Source of the DNA: Halomonas sp. YLGW01
GTDB taxonomy: Bacteria; Pseudomonadota; Gammaproteobacteria; Pseudomonadales; Halomonadaceae
NCBI RefSeq assembly: GCF_014840935.1
Contig: NZ_CP062005.1
Coordinates: forward strand, 1,302,001-1,366,000
Length of the DNA: 64,000 bases
Direction: 5' to 3'
Shown here: one piece after another, positions 1 through 8,741 of the stretch
How positions within the stretch are numbered: the first letter of the stretch is position 1
How the letters are laid out: every line of letters starts with the position of its first letter
Notes under the pieces: model-generated
Databases searched by the model: none
What the model was told of the DNA's origin: nothing
Seen by the model: the letters and a program-made list of their open reading frames with translations, nothing else
Translations under genes and position numbers: made by a program

Positions 1-360
1 ACCACCGGCGCCCTCGATCAGGGTCAGGTCGCGCTCCGCGGCGAGCGGGGATGCCATGGCTTGAGTCAGGTCGGCCAGGCGCAGGGTATCGCCCACCTGA
101 CGGGCCGCCAGATGAGGCGCGATGGCCGGGGCATAGGCGAAGGGGTTGATGGTCGCGTAGTCGACCTCGGGATGGCTGTGAGCCTTCAGGGCGAGGGCAT
201 CCTCGTTGCGGAGCCCCTCGGGATACCGTTGACACCCCGAGGCCACCGGTTTGAGGCCGAGGGTCGTCAGCCCATGATGTCGCGCCAAGGCCAGCAGGCC
301 TGCGGTGATGAGCGTCTTGCCGGCGTCGGTGTCGGTTCCGGTGATGAAATAGGCAGCCAT
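1..360 (-). CDS. bioD: dethiobiotin synthetase BioD (3' part outside window)
   Basis: ATP-dependent carboxylation of 7,8-diaminopelargonate to dethiobiotin, the penultimate step of biotin synthesis; cytoplasmic. Reading from the ATG at 360 the protein starts MAAYFITGTDTDAGKTLITA, where GTDTDAGKT is the BioD P-loop. About 119 residues are visible and the C-terminal half lies beyond position 1. It begins 25 bp after the bioC stop and is the last gene of the bioB-F-H-C-D run, so it is probably co-transcribed. No internal stop is seen in the visible part. Confidence 0.93.
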   Translation of the reverse strand, partial: MAAYFITGTDTDAGKTLITAGLLALARHHGLTTLGLKPVASGCQRYPEGLRNEDALALKAHSHPEVDYATINPFAYAPAIAPHLAARQVGDTLRLADLTQAMASPLAAERDLTLIEGAGG

Positions 361-385
361 GCTGTATCCGGTAGTGTTCCAGGGG

Positions 386-1210
386 TCAGGTCTTGAGGAG
401 ATCAAGCGTCAGGCGTTGATAGGTGACAGGCAGTCCCTCGCTGTCGCGCAGCTGCTCGTAGCGTTCCCGGGCACCCGCGACATCACGTCGGGTCAGGGTG
501 CTCGCGGGCCGGGAGAGTTGCGCGCCTACGCCCTTGATCGAGGCCATCACGGCCGGGAGGTCCGGGTAATGAAAGCGCTCTCCGACCTGCTCGAGATCCA
601 CGGCATCGAAGCCCGCTTGGTGCGCGGACTGCTCGAGTACCTGGGGAGGAAGGAAAGTGAGCAGGGCACCGGGCCGCGACCAGGCCCAGCCGACCTCCGC
701 GAGGGTGCCGGGCCCGAGGGTGTTGAGCAGCGCCCGGCCGCCGGGCCGCAAAACCCGCTGGAGTTCCTGCAGGACCGCGTCCAGGTCCGGGCACCACTGG
801 ATAGCCAGGTTGGAAAACACCAGATCCAGGCTGGCATCGGCCAGTGGCAGCTGGGCGGCATCGCCACATAGCCAGCCGAGTCGCTGACCATGCTGTTCGC
901 GGGCCTGGGCCAGCATTCCCGGGGCCAGATCGAGCCCGACCACCCGGGTCGAGGCGTCGGTCTTCGAATAGTGGTGGGCGAGGCGTGCCGTCCAGTGGCC
1001 GGGGCCGCAGCCCAGATCAAGCACGCGCGTGGCGTGATCGGGCAGCCGTTGCCAAAGCGCTTCTCCCATGGCCTGTTGCGCGGTGGCCAGTTCGCCATAG
1101 CGGGGCGCGGCACGGCTAAAGGCATGGGCGACACGACGGCGCCAGTCGCTGGAAGCGGCCGCCACCTGCTCCTCTGGGGTCGCGTTCGAGGGGGCCGTCG
1201 CCAGAGTCAT
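386..1210 (-). CDS. bioC: malonyl-ACP O-methyltransferase BioC
   Basis: SAM-dependent methylation of malonyl-ACP, which disguises it so that the fatty-acid synthesis machinery can build pimeloyl-ACP methyl ester. The 274-residue protein has a class I methyltransferase fold with motif I VLDLGCGPG at about residues 63-71 and a second acidic/hydrophobic motif (LVFSNLAIQW) about 80 residues later, typical of BioC. I chose the ATG at 1210 because it overlaps the bioH stop by 4 bp (ATGA); a GTG three codons upstream is possible. Translation is probably coupled to bioH, whose product removes the methyl group again. Confidence 0.93.
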   Translation of the reverse strand: MTLATAPSNATPEEQVAAASSDWRRRVAHAFSRAAPRYGELATAQQAMGEALWQRLPDHATRVLDLGCGPGHWTARLAHHYSKTDASTRVVGLDLAPGMLAQAREQHGQRLGWLCGDAAQLPLADASLDLVFSNLAIQWCPDLDAVLQELQRVLRPGGRALLNTLGPGTLAEVGWAWSRPGALLTFLPPQVLEQSAHQAGFDAVDLEQVGERFHYPDLPAVMASIKGVGAQLSRPASTLTRRDVAGARERYEQLRDSEGLPVTYQRLTLDLLKT

Positions 1211-1968
1211 GCAGGGCACCCGGCGCGCATCAGGGCGGCGTCGTCATGCGCCCTGGCCAGTGCGGCCAGCCGGCCGGCCAGGACTTCAGGCTGGGAGAGC
1301 TGCGGGCAATGGCCGGCCAGGTCGATCGGCCGTGACAGATTCGGCGCCATGTCATCGTGGGCGGTGGGAGTCAGCGGGTCCCGCTCGCCGGTCAGCGTGA
1401 ATATCGAGCAGGGAGGCGCGGTGAAGATATCGCTATTATCGAGCCTTGCCAGCCAGTCGAGGCCAATCGCCAGGCTGGAGAGTGTGGCGGGAGGCGTATC
1501 GCCGATAAGCGCCTGAAGCTGGCGGTGGACGAGGCGCGGCCGGGGCTCACCGCCCAGCTGCCAGCGCAGGAAGTGTCGCCAGGTCGCCAGCGGGTCCTGG
1601 TCGAAGGCATCCTGGAAGGCGGCCAGGGCAGCCGGCGTCACGCCGTCCTGCGCTTCTTGCTGGCTGGTCGTGAAGCGCGCGTGCATGCCCAGGCTCAACA
1701 GCGCCCGGGGGGGCGGCAGGTGCTCCAGTAGTGACGTGGCTAGCAGGCCGCCTAGCGACCAGCCGACCCAGACCGCATCCGGTGGCAGGGCATCGGCCAT
1801 GGCCTCGGCCAGCGTCGCGAGGTCCTCGGGCATTATCTCCTCGCGCCGATCGCCGTAGCCGGGCCAGTCCGGCGTGGTCACGTCGAGATCGGCGGGTAGC
1901 GATGCGATCAGCGGCTGCCAGATACGGGCGTCGATGCCCCAGCCGGAGAGCAGGACGAGCCGGGTCAT
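1207..1968 (-). CDS. bioH: pimeloyl-ACP methyl ester carboxylesterase BioH
   Basis: Alpha/beta hydrolase that cleaves the methyl ester of pimeloyl-ACP, ending the disguised fatty-acid route to pimelate. The 253-residue protein shows the nucleophile elbow GWSLGG at residues 69-74 (Ser71), an acidic residue in the RDPLTP segment and a late His in LAGHCPQ, giving the Ser-Asp-His triad. The start at 1968 overlaps the bioF stop by 4 bp; the reading frame runs 22 codons further upstream inside bioF but that part is not BioH-like. Placement between bioF and bioC supports this over a generic hydrolase. Confidence 0.9.
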   Translation of the reverse strand: MTRLVLLSGWGIDARIWQPLIASLPADLDVTTPDWPGYGDRREEIMPEDLATLAEAMADALPPDAVWVGWSLGGLLATSLLEHLPPPRALLSLGMHARFTTSQQEAQDGVTPAALAAFQDAFDQDPLATWRHFLRWQLGGEPRPRLVHRQLQALIGDTPPATLSSLAIGLDWLARLDNSDIFTAPPCSIFTLTGERDPLTPTAHDDMAPNLSRPIDLAGHCPQLSQPEVLAGRLAALARAHDDAALMRAGCPA

Positions 1969-3155
1969 GACGCCTGGGCCTCCCGGTACCTGAGTTCGGC
2001 CAGCACGTCGAGCAATGCCTGGATGTCCGTCCACTCCTGCTGGGCATTGAGCACGATGCGTAAGCGCGCCATCCCGCGGGGGACGGTCGGGTGGCGAATC
2101 GCGCCGACCATGAAGCCGGCCTCTCGCAGGGCTTGATTCCAGCGCAGGACGCGCTGATTGCTGCCGAGCAGGATCGGCTGGATGGGGGTAATGGAGTCCA
2201 TTAGTGGCAGTCCCAGTGTCTCGGCCACCTGGCGGAATCGCGCGATGTGAGCATGCAGTCGTTCTCGGCGCTCGGGTTCCTGCTCGCTGATGTCCAGGGC
2301 GCGCAGCGTCGCCCGGGCAACGCCGGGGGGTTGGGCGGTGGTGTAGATGTAGGGCCTTGCGAATTGGGTCAGGGCCTCGATCAGCACATCATCGCCGGCC
2401 ACGAAGGCGCCGAAGCTGCCGAGGGCCTTGCCCAGGGTGCCGACCAGTACCGGTACCTGGTGGGTCGAGAAGCGTTGCCCGACCAGGCCGGCACCGTTCT
2501 CGCCCAGCACGCCGACGCCATGGGCATCGTCTATCATCAGCCAGGCACCGTGTCGCTGGCAGGTGGCGGCGAGGCCTTCTACATCGGCCATATCGCCGTC
2601 CATGCTGAAGACACCATCGCTGGCCACCAGCCTGGCCTGGTCCCGGGGTGCCCGGCTCATCAGACGATCAAGATCTGTCATGTCACGGTGATGAAAGCGC
2701 CGCGAGGGAGCGTTGGCCAGGCGTGCGCCGTCGATCAGCGAGGCGTGATTGAGACGGTCCTGGAAGACTCGGGTGTCGCCACTACACAGGGTCTGCAGCA
2801 CGCCGAGGTTGGCCATGTAGCCGGTGGAGAAAAGCAGTGCCCGAGGTCGCCCGGTGAGCTCGGCCAGTCGTTCCTCCAAGGCATGATGGGCCGGCAGATG
2901 ACCGTTGACCAGATGTGAGGCACCCGCCCCGGCCCCCTCCTGACGTGCGCCTTCTGCCTGGGCCTCGGCGACCCGAGGGTCGCGAGCCAGGCCCAGATAG
3001 TCGTTGCTGGCGAAGTCCCGCAGCGGGGCGCGCGGGTTGGGCGACATGATCAGCCGCTCGCGCCACAGGTCGTCTTCCCGCTGCTGCGCCAGTCGTGACT
3101 CGAGGCGTTGCTTGAGCATGTCAGGCGAGGTGGACGGATTCGGCGGTGGCGTCAT
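1965..3155 (-). CDS. bioF: 8-amino-7-oxononanoate synthase BioF
   Basis: PLP enzyme condensing pimeloyl-ACP with L-alanine to 8-amino-7-oxononanoate. 396 residues. Visible family features are [10 protein letters not shown] near the N-terminus, the [11 protein letters not shown] segment with the Asp and His that contact PLP, and the PLP-lysine region [14 protein letters not shown]. The ATG at 3155 is preceded on the minus strand by AGGAG at 7 nt, which is why I chose it although the frame is open to 3305. This places the start 35 bp inside the end of bioB, so the two are translationally linked. Confidence 0.95.
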   Translation of the reverse strand: MTPPPNPSTSPDMLKQRLESRLAQQREDDLWRERLIMSPNPRAPLRDFASNDYLGLARDPRVAEAQAEGARQEGAGAGASHLVNGHLPAHHALEERLAELTGRPRALLFSTGYMANLGVLQTLCSGDTRVFQDRLNHASLIDGARLANAPSRRFHHRDMTDLDRLMSRAPRDQARLVASDGVFSMDGDMADVEGLAATCQRHGAWLMIDDAHGVGVLGENGAGLVGQRFSTHQVPVLVGTLGKALGSFGAFVAGDDVLIEALTQFARPYIYTTAQPPGVARATLRALDISEQEPERRERLHAHIARFRQVAETLGLPLMDSITPIQPILLGSNQRVLRWNQALREAGFMVGAIRHPTVPRGMARLRIVLNAQQEWTDIQALLDVLAELRYREAQAS

Positions 3156-4251
3156 AGAAGAGCTCCTGTGGGGCCTGACGTTCCATGACCTGGCGGCGCA
3201 TCGAAGCATCCAGGGCCGCTTCCTGTTCCCTCTCGTCGTGGCAGGTCCGATTTTCCTCGGGGTGCAGGCCAAGCTTGTCGAACAGGGCTCGGTCACGCAG
3301 CACATCGGGATTCTCGGTGGTCAGTAACTTGTCACCATAGAAAATCGAGTTGGCCCCGGCGAGAAAGGTCAAGGCCTGGGTGGACTCGTCCATCAGCTCG
3401 CGTCCGGCGGACAGCCGTACATGACTCTTCGGCATCATGATGCGTGCCACGGCGATGGCTCGCACGAAATCGATCGGGTCCAGGTCGTCGACATTCTCAA
3501 GCGGGGTGCCCTCGACCTTGACCAACATGTTGATCGGTACCGATTCCGGGTGCGGGGACAGGCTGGCCAGCTGCTGCAGCAGGGCGGCGCGGTCGCTAAG
3601 TGCCTCGCCCATGCCGATGATGCCGCCGGAGCAGATCTTCATGCCGGCCTCGCGAACATTGGACAGCGTATCGAGTCGCTCGTCGTAGCTGCGCGTGGTG
3701 ATGATCTCGCCGTAGTACTCCGGTGAGGTATCCAGGTTGTGGTTGTAGTAGTCGAGGCCGGCGGTGGAGAGCTGCCGGGCCTGATCATCGTCGAGCATGC
3801 CTAGCGTCATGCAGGTCTCGAGGCCCAGCGACTTGACCTGGCGGACCATCTCCAGCACCACGTCCAGGTCCTTCTGGCGCGGGCTGCGCCAGGCCGCGCC
3901 CATGCAGAAGCGGCTGGCGCCGGCCGCCTTGGCATCGCGTGCCTGGGCGACCACCTTCTCGATCTCGAGCAGCTTCTCCTTGCCAAGACCGGTGTTGTAG
4001 TGCCCAGATTGCGGGCAGTACTTGCAGTCCTCGGGGCAGGCGCCGGTCTTGATCGACAGCAGGGTCGAGACCTGAACGGCGTTGGGATCGAAGTGCTGGC
4101 GGTGCACCTGCTGCGCCTGAAACAGCAGGTCATTGAAGGGCAGGGCGAACAGTGCCTCGATCTCGGCGAGACGCCAGTCATGGCGGATGGCGGCAGGGCT
4201 GACTAAGGTCATAGGCAGGAGGCACTCATGGTCGTTGGTTAACTTTTCCAT
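3121..4251 (-). CDS. bioB: biotin synthase BioB
   Basis: Radical-SAM enzyme inserting sulfur into dethiobiotin. 376 residues; the CxxxCxxC triad that binds the 4Fe-4S cluster is Cys72, Cys76 and Cys79 in the segment [10 protein letters not shown]. Later family segments such as [13 protein letters not shown] and [10 protein letters not shown] are present. First gene of the bioBFHCD operon. The start is uncertain between ATG 4251 and ATG 4212 (MTLVSPAA); neither has a clear Shine-Dalgarno sequence. Its promoter region (4237-4321) carries BirA-like inverted repeats, so biotin repression is likely. Confidence 0.96.
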   Translation of the reverse strand: MEKLTNDHECLLPMTLVSPAAIRHDWRLAEIEALFALPFNDLLFQAQQVHRQHFDPNAVQVSTLLSIKTGACPEDCKYCPQSGHYNTGLGKEKLLEIEKVVAQARDAKAAGASRFCMGAAWRSPRQKDLDVVLEMVRQVKSLGLETCMTLGMLDDDQARQLSTAGLDYYNHNLDTSPEYYGEIITTRSYDERLDTLSNVREAGMKICSGGIIGMGEALSDRAALLQQLASLSPHPESVPINMLVKVEGTPLENVDDLDPIDFVRAIAVARIMMPKSHVRLSAGRELMDESTQALTFLAGANSIFYGDKLLTTENPDVLRDRALFDKLGLHPEENRTCHDEREQEAALDASMRRQVMERQAPQELFYDATAESVHLA

Positions 4252-4321
4252 CGCTTGGAGTTAACAGAGATGATAGAGGCTCTCGCTCTTCTGTCAACCA
4301 GATACCTCGCAGTGGTTGACC
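4237..4321 (-). promoter_or_regulatory. bioB promoter with BirA-like operator
   Basis: Read on the minus strand there is TTGACA (4297-4292), a 16-nt spacer and TATCAT (4275-4270), a good sigma70 promoter for bioB. A palindrome, GTCAACC (4293-4299), 14-nt spacer, GGTTGAC (4314-4320), covers the -35 box and resembles the BirA operator TTGTAAACC/GGTTTACAA (7 of 9 bases in the left arm). Two further GTTAAC half-site-like words lie at 4238-4243 and 4260-4265. BirA holorepressor binding here would block bioB and could also affect comF, whose start codon overlaps the -10 box. BirA itself is not in the window. Confidence 0.65.
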
Positions 4322-5028
4322 AGTTGGCGCAACGGGCCTTGCCCGGGCATTGCGCCTTCTGTCTGGGCGAGACGCTACCTGAGACGCCATGGTGCCTCGC
4401 CTGCGAAGTGGCGCTGCCCTGGAATGAGCATGCCTGCCCCGGCTGCGCCGAACCGCTGCCCGGCCAGGCCTTGGTCGAGGAGGGGCCGCGGCGCTGTGGT
4501 CGCTGCCTGATTCGGCCACCGGCCTTCGATATGGCGCGGGCGCCGCTGCGCTACGAGGCCGAGGTGGCGCGCCTGGTGCAGGCGTTCAAGTTCTCGGCCT
4601 CGCCCCGTGCCGGCACCCTGCTGCTGACGCTGCTTGAGGCCGGGCACGAGGTGCCGGTCACGAGCGGAGCGGGCAGCTCGCGGCCCGAGGCGCTGATCCC
4701 GGTGCCGTTGCATCCCCGCCGTGCCCGGGAACGGGGTTTCGATCAGGCCGACTGGCTGGGCCGTCGCCTCGCCCGGCGACTGGACCTGCCGTACATGATG
4801 GCGCGGCGGGTGCGCATGACACCGACCCAGCGCGGCCTCGCGCGCCCGTCGCGGCTTGCCAACCTCAAGGATGCGTTTCTTGTCGAGCGGCCGCTGCCGG
4901 CGCATGTCGTGCTGCTCGATGATGTGATGACCACCGGCGCCACCTTCGAAGCCCTGGCTCGGGTCTGCCGGACGGCGGGCGCCAAGTACATCGAGGCCTG
5001 GGCGGTGGCGCGCACGCCCAGGCGTTGA
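4270..5028 (+). CDS. comF: ComF family phosphoribosyltransferase-like protein
   Basis: Member of the ComF/GntX family, linked to DNA uptake and use of external DNA in other bacteria; biochemical role unsettled. 252 residues. The N-terminal part has paired cysteines (CAFC, CLAC, CPGC, CGRC), likely a zinc-binding module. The C-terminal part has the phosphoribosyltransferase PRPP loop VVLLDDVMTTGAT preceded by LIPVPLHPRRARERGFDQA, the ComF signature. I chose ATG 4270 because GGAG lies 9 nt upstream; a TTG at 4255 or a GTG at 4312 are alternatives. Divergent from bioB. Confidence 0.87.
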   Translation: MIEALALLSTRYLAVVDQLAQRALPGHCAFCLGETLPETPWCLACEVALPWNEHACPGCAEPLPGQALVEEGPRRCGRCLIRPPAFDMARAPLRYEAEVARLVQAFKFSASPRAGTLLLTLLEAGHEVPVTSGAGSSRPEALIPVPLHPRRARERGFDQADWLGRRLARRLDLPYMMARRVRMTPTQRGLARPSRLANLKDAFLVERPLPAHVVLLDDVMTTGATFEALARVCRTAGAKYIEAWAVARTPRR

Positions 5029-5079
5029 TCGCTGGAGGAGAGCTGTGCGATCTCGGGTGAGAGGGCGAACTCTGCTAGC

Positions 5080-6099
5080 ATGACCGTCTATTCGCCGATT
5101 CAGGATCACGCCGTGGCCGTTGCCCCCCATCCCTTCGAACAGCTGAGCCCCGCCCGCATCGTCGATGCCGTGGAGTCGCTGGGCTTCTGGTTGCCCGGCG
5201 AGCCCTTCGCGCTTAACAGCTACGAGAATCGGGTCTTCCTGTTTCATGATGACGAACGGCTTCGCTGGGTGGTCAAGTTCTATCGTCCCCACCGCTGGAG
5301 CGATGCCCAGATTCAGGAGGAGCATGACTTCCTGGCCGAGCTTGATGAAGCGGACGTCCCGGTGGCGGCGCCCTGGCGAGATGCGGAGGGGCGCAGCCTG
5401 CACCATTTCGATGACTTTCGCTTTGCGCTCTTTCCCCAGGTCAGCGGACAGGCCCCGGAGCTCGAGAACCCGGTACACCTGTTCGCGTTGGGGGATCTGA
5501 TCGGGCAACTACATGCGGTCGCGCGTCGCCGCACCTTCGTTCATCGGCAGCGGCTGGACGTCACCGGTATGGTGGAAGAAAGCCGCGAGCAGGTGCTGAC
5601 GGCGCCCTGGATGACCCGCCAGCAGCGCCAGGCCTACGAGCGCATCAGCGAGAAGCTGGGCGAGCAGCTCAAGGCCCGGGCCTGGCCGGCCGAGTCACTG
5701 ATCCGCACCCATGGCGACTGCCATCTGGGGAACATCCTGGGGCGGGACGAGCACTTCGCGCTGGTCGACTTCGATGATTGCCTGATGGCGCCGGCGGTTC
5801 AGGATCTGTGGATGATGCTGACTGCCCAGCACGATCAGGAGGCGCAGATGCAGCTTTCCGAGTTGCTCGAGGGCTATGAGCAACACCTGGACTTCCCCCG
5901 CGCCGAACTCGCCTGGATCGAGCCGCTGCGAGGTCTTCGCCTGATGCGCTATGCCGCTTGGCTGGTGACGCGCTGGTCAGATCCGGCGTTCCCCAGGGCC
6001 TTTCCCTGGGTCGCCGACGAGGGCTACTGGGATCAGCACCTGCGAACCCTGGAGCAGCAGCGCCAGTTGCTTGAGGAGTCGCCGCGCTGGTTGACCTGA
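5080..6099 (+). CDS. srkA: stress response serine/threonine kinase SrkA (YihE family)
   Basis: APH/choline-kinase-fold protein kinase of the SrkA/YihE/RdoA family, reported to protect cells against stress-induced death in E. coli. 339 residues. Visible motifs are NSYENRVFLF near the ATP site, the catalytic loop THGDCHLGNIL (Asp and Asn present) and the metal-binding LVDFDD. Upstream spacing to comF is only 51 bp, so shared transcription is possible. ATG 5080 has no strong ribosome-binding site; an internal GTG at codon 13 would fit the family start equally well. Confidence 0.9.
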   Translation: MTVYSPIQDHAVAVAPHPFEQLSPARIVDAVESLGFWLPGEPFALNSYENRVFLFHDDERLRWVVKFYRPHRWSDAQIQEEHDFLAELDEADVPVAAPWRDAEGRSLHHFDDFRFALFPQVSGQAPELENPVHLFALGDLIGQLHAVARRRTFVHRQRLDVTGMVEESREQVLTAPWMTRQQRQAYERISEKLGEQLKARAWPAESLIRTHGDCHLGNILGRDEHFALVDFDDCLMAPAVQDLWMMLTAQHDQEAQMQLSELLEGYEQHLDFPRAELAWIEPLRGLRLMRYAAWLVTRWSDPAFPRAFPWVADEGYWDQHLRTLEQQRQLLEESPRWLT

Positions 6100-6328
6100 G
6101 TCCTGGCGGGCGGGGTGGCAGAGGTGAAGCGGCTTGTAGGAGGAAAGGGCAGACGGGAGGCGTCGGCCACACGATGGCCGACATGAGCTTCATCTTCCGG
6201 CCGAGGTTGGCTGAAGAGCCGGGGCAGGACGGATGCGAAAGCCGAGCGAAGCGGCGCCTGCAGGGGCCGGATAGAGGCGCGTGCAAGCAGGCCGCCTCCC
6301 CGGGAAACCGGCGCTTGCAGGCAACCGG

Positions 6329-6871
6329 TCAATCCGCGTCGGCACCGTTATCCGCCGTAGCGGCCTGGCGCCGCTGCTCGTTGAGGCGCGCCGAGGGGTT
6401 GTCCTGGGCCTCGATCGAAAGCGCTTGGCCCAGTTCCAGCTGGAACGCGTGCGCGGGGCGAAGTTCGGCCCGTTGACAGCCGCGCTCATCGCTTGCGGTG
6501 CAGGTGGCGTTGACGCCGAAGTCGCCGTTGGCATCAAAGGCGGCCGCCGACAGTTCGCCACTGAAGATCTCACGGGTGTCGCCCATGACCTCGATACAGG
6601 TCAGGGTGTTGGCGGAGAGCCGCATGCGATCCTCGACCAGGCGTGCATCGGCGGTGATCAGACAGTGCGCCGGCAGCGGCGGTGGATCATCCTGACGGAC
6701 CACCGGCTTGAGCAGCACATTGGCTCGATCCGGGGAGGTGCGGTCGAGTTCGAGGGTATCGACCACCTGAACGTCGATGCGCGCTTCCGAGGGGAGGCGC
6801 AGGGTGTCGCCCATGGCCAAGTTCGGCAGGATCAGGCCGACCGCCAGCAGGTAAGCGTAGCGTTTCATCAT
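6329..6871 (-). CDS. hypothetical secreted protein
   Basis: About 180 residues, not recognised. It starts MMKRYAYLLAVGLILPNLAMG, a plausible Sec signal peptide with cleavage after the Ala-Met-Gly region, so the product is probably periplasmic. The mature part begins with a strand-rich stretch (DTLRLPSEARIDVQVVDTLEL). It holds four cysteines, which could form two disulfides, and ends in a charged Ala/Asn-rich tail. The ATG at 6883 is an alternative start. It stands alone, convergent with srkA and divergent from folE, with no operon partner to suggest a role. Confidence 0.75.
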   Translation of the reverse strand: MMKRYAYLLAVGLILPNLAMGDTLRLPSEARIDVQVVDTLELDRTSPDRANVLLKPVVRQDDPPPLPAHCLITADARLVEDRMRLSANTLTCIEVMGDTREIFSGELSAAAFDANGDFGVNATCTASDERGCQRAELRPAHAFQLELGQALSIEAQDNPSARLNEQRRQAATADNGADAD

Positions 6872-7033
6872 GGGGCATCTCACTGTCTAACGGCCCCGTC
6901 CGGGGGATGCCAATCACTCTACCATAGGGTATGCGACGGCCCCAGCCAGTGGCCGAGCGTCCTGCGTGGCACAATGTCACGTCGTCTGCCTGTATTCGCG
7001 TGAGACAGCGCTGCAGGGTGGCGCCGGGTAGGC

Positions 7034-7121
7034 TAAAATCGGGGCTTTTACGGCATCTTTTTATTGTACATAAAAAGAAATCTGTATACCTTTTGTATAT
7101 CATTAGCGTAAAGGCCCAATC
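7034..7121 (+). promoter_or_regulatory. AT-rich promoter region of folE
   Basis: An AT-rich island in a GC-rich neighbourhood directly before folE. It holds TAAAAT (7034-7039), TTGTAC (7064-7069), TATACC (7085-7090) and TATATC (7096-7101), plus three TGTA words (TGTACA, TGTATA, TGTATA) spaced 18 and 11 bp apart. I cannot assign a single -35/-10 pair with normal spacing. The repeated TGTA words may be a regulator site but match no operator I recognise. Confidence 0.4.
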
Positions 7122-7679
7122 ATGACCGACCAACTCGCCGACCACTTTCGTCAGATCCTCACTGGCCTGGGCGAAGACCCCGAGCGCGAGGGCCTGCGCG
7201 ATACCCCGAAGCGGGCCGCCAAGGCCATGCAGTTCCTGACCCGCGGCTACGATCAGTCGCTGGAATCGCTGATCAACGGCGCCGTCTTCGAGTCCGAGAC
7301 CGACGAGATGGTGCTGGTCAAGGATATCGAGCTCTATTCGATGTGCGAGCATCACATGCTGCCCTTCATCGGCAAGTGCCATATCGCCTACCTGCCCAGT
7401 GGCAAGGTGCTGGGACTTTCTAAGTTCGCCCGCATCGTCGACATGTATGCCCGTCGGCTGCAGATTCAGGAGAACCTGACTCGCCAGATCGCCGAGGCGG
7501 TCCAGCAGGTCACCGATGCCCGTGGGGTCGCCGTGGTCATCGAGGCCAAGCATCTGTGCATGATGATGCGCGGCGTCGAGAAGCAGAATTCCAGCATGAG
7601 CAGTTCGGTCATGCTGGGCGCCTTCCGCAACAATCAGGCGACTCGCCAGGAGTTCCTGACCCTGGTCAACGGACGCTGA
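7122..7679 (+). CDS. folE: GTP cyclohydrolase I, type IA
   Basis: Converts GTP to 7,8-dihydroneopterin triphosphate, the first step of folate/pterin synthesis. 185 residues, within the usual range. The zinc ligands typical of type IA are all present: Cys75 and His78 in CEHHMLPF and Cys146 in KHLCMMMRG. Family segments TPKRAAKAM and QNSSMSSS are visible. folX follows after 33 bp, making a two-gene pterin unit whose second enzyme acts on the product of the first. Confidence 0.97.
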   Translation: MTDQLADHFRQILTGLGEDPEREGLRDTPKRAAKAMQFLTRGYDQSLESLINGAVFESETDEMVLVKDIELYSMCEHHMLPFIGKCHIAYLPSGKVLGLSKFARIVDMYARRLQIQENLTRQIAEAVQQVTDARGVAVVIEAKHLCMMMRGVEKQNSSMSSSVMLGAFRNNQATRQEFLTLVNGR

Positions 7680-7712
7680 GCCGCTTACCCGCTCACACGA
7701 AGGGAGTTCGTC

Positions 7713-8123
7713 ATGCCGCTGCACGCCTTGAACGACCAGCATCTCGATCATGATCTCGCCACCATTCGCATCAAGAACCTGAGATTGCGGACCTTTATCG
7801 GCATCAAGGAAGAAGAGATCCGTAACCGCCAGGACGTGGTGATCAATGCGGTGATCCGCTATCGGGCGGATCGTGCGGTGCAGTTCAACCACATCGATCA
7901 GGCATTGAACTATCGCACCATTACCAAGCACGTCATCGCCCATGTGGAAGAGAATCGCTTTCTGCTGCTCGAACGCATGACCCGTGAGGTGCTCGATATC
8001 ATCATGTCCTATGAGCAGGTGCTGACCGCCCAGGTCGAGATCGACAAGCCTCATGCCCTGCGCTTCTCGGATTCGGTATCGATTACCCTCTCCGATTCAC
8101 GGGAAGTGGCCTCCGATGCCTGA
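7713..8123 (+). CDS. folX: dihydroneopterin triphosphate 2'-epimerase FolX
   Basis: Epimerises 7,8-dihydroneopterin triphosphate to the monapterin form; fold related to FolB aldolase. 136 residues. The segments [33 protein letters not shown] and [16 protein letters not shown] match FolX rather than FolB, notably the longer N-terminal lead and the ALRF(S/A)DSVS ending. ATG 7713 has GGAG about 7 nt upstream. Sits behind folE; in other gammaproteobacteria monapterin serves as a cofactor for phenylalanine hydroxylase, but no phhA is in the window. Confidence 0.9.
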   Translation: MPLHALNDQHLDHDLATIRIKNLRLRTFIGIKEEEIRNRQDVVINAVIRYRADRAVQFNHIDQALNYRTITKHVIAHVEENRFLLLERMTREVLDIIMSYEQVLTAQVEIDKPHALRFSDSVSITLSDSREVASDA

Positions 8124-8189
8124 ATGACTTGGTGACGGCGGCCACTTCGGCTTAGCATGGAAGCCAGAGTCGATGGACAGGAGATTCCC

Positions 8190-8681
8190 TTGGACGGCGA
8201 CATTCTCGCCTTCGACGACGATACCCAGCAGGGTGTCGTCGAGGCCCATGACGGTCAGCGCTATACCTTCGAGTTGTCGGACTGGCGCGGCCGGGGCTTG
8301 CCCGCTTCCCAGGTGGCGGTCCGCTTCACCCCGCGGGGAAGCCGGGCCGAACAGCTGATCAATCGACCGGAAGCCCAACGCAAGGCCAGGGCCAGCCGGC
8401 CGCTGCCTCCTCATGATGATGCCGGAGAGGCCCCTGTGCGGCGGTATTCCGGCCTTGCCGTTGCGGCCATCAGTCTGGCCTTTCTGGCCCTGTTCTTCGA
8501 CGGCCAGGCGCCTCTGCTGGGACTCGGCGCCGCCGTGCTCGGCGTGCTCGGGCTGAGACAGATTCGTCAAGCGCCGCGACGCTTCTCGGGACGCTTGTTC
8601 TGCTGGGGGGCGATCGGCCTGGCGCTGCTGGTGGCCGTGCTGTCGGTGTTGGTGGACCCGACGATTCGGCCGCTTCCCTGA
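8190..8681 (+). CDS. small membrane protein with cold-shock-like N-terminus
   Basis: About 163 residues, function unknown. Residues 1-60 (GDILAFDDDTQQGVVEAHDGQRYTFE and following) look like the cold-shock/OB-type module found at the front of some small membrane proteins. The C-terminal half has two or three hydrophobic stretches (AAISLAFLALFF, LLGLGAAVLGVLGL, AIGLALLVAVLSVLV). The TTG at 8190 has AGGAG 6 nt upstream, whereas the in-frame ATG at 8157 has no ribosome-binding site, so I prefer TTG. Starts about 65 bp after folX; possibly co-transcribed. Confidence 0.7.
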   Translation: MDGDILAFDDDTQQGVVEAHDGQRYTFELSDWRGRGLPASQVAVRFTPRGSRAEQLINRPEAQRKARASRPLPPHDDAGEAPVRRYSGLAVAAISLAFLALFFDGQAPLLGLGAAVLGVLGLRQIRQAPRRFSGRLFCWGAIGLALLVAVLSVLVDPTIRPLP

Positions 8682-8741
8682 GTTGGCTACAACGACATGC
8701 GGCCCGGGGTATCCCGCCGCTTCACAGGAAGGAGATATTCC

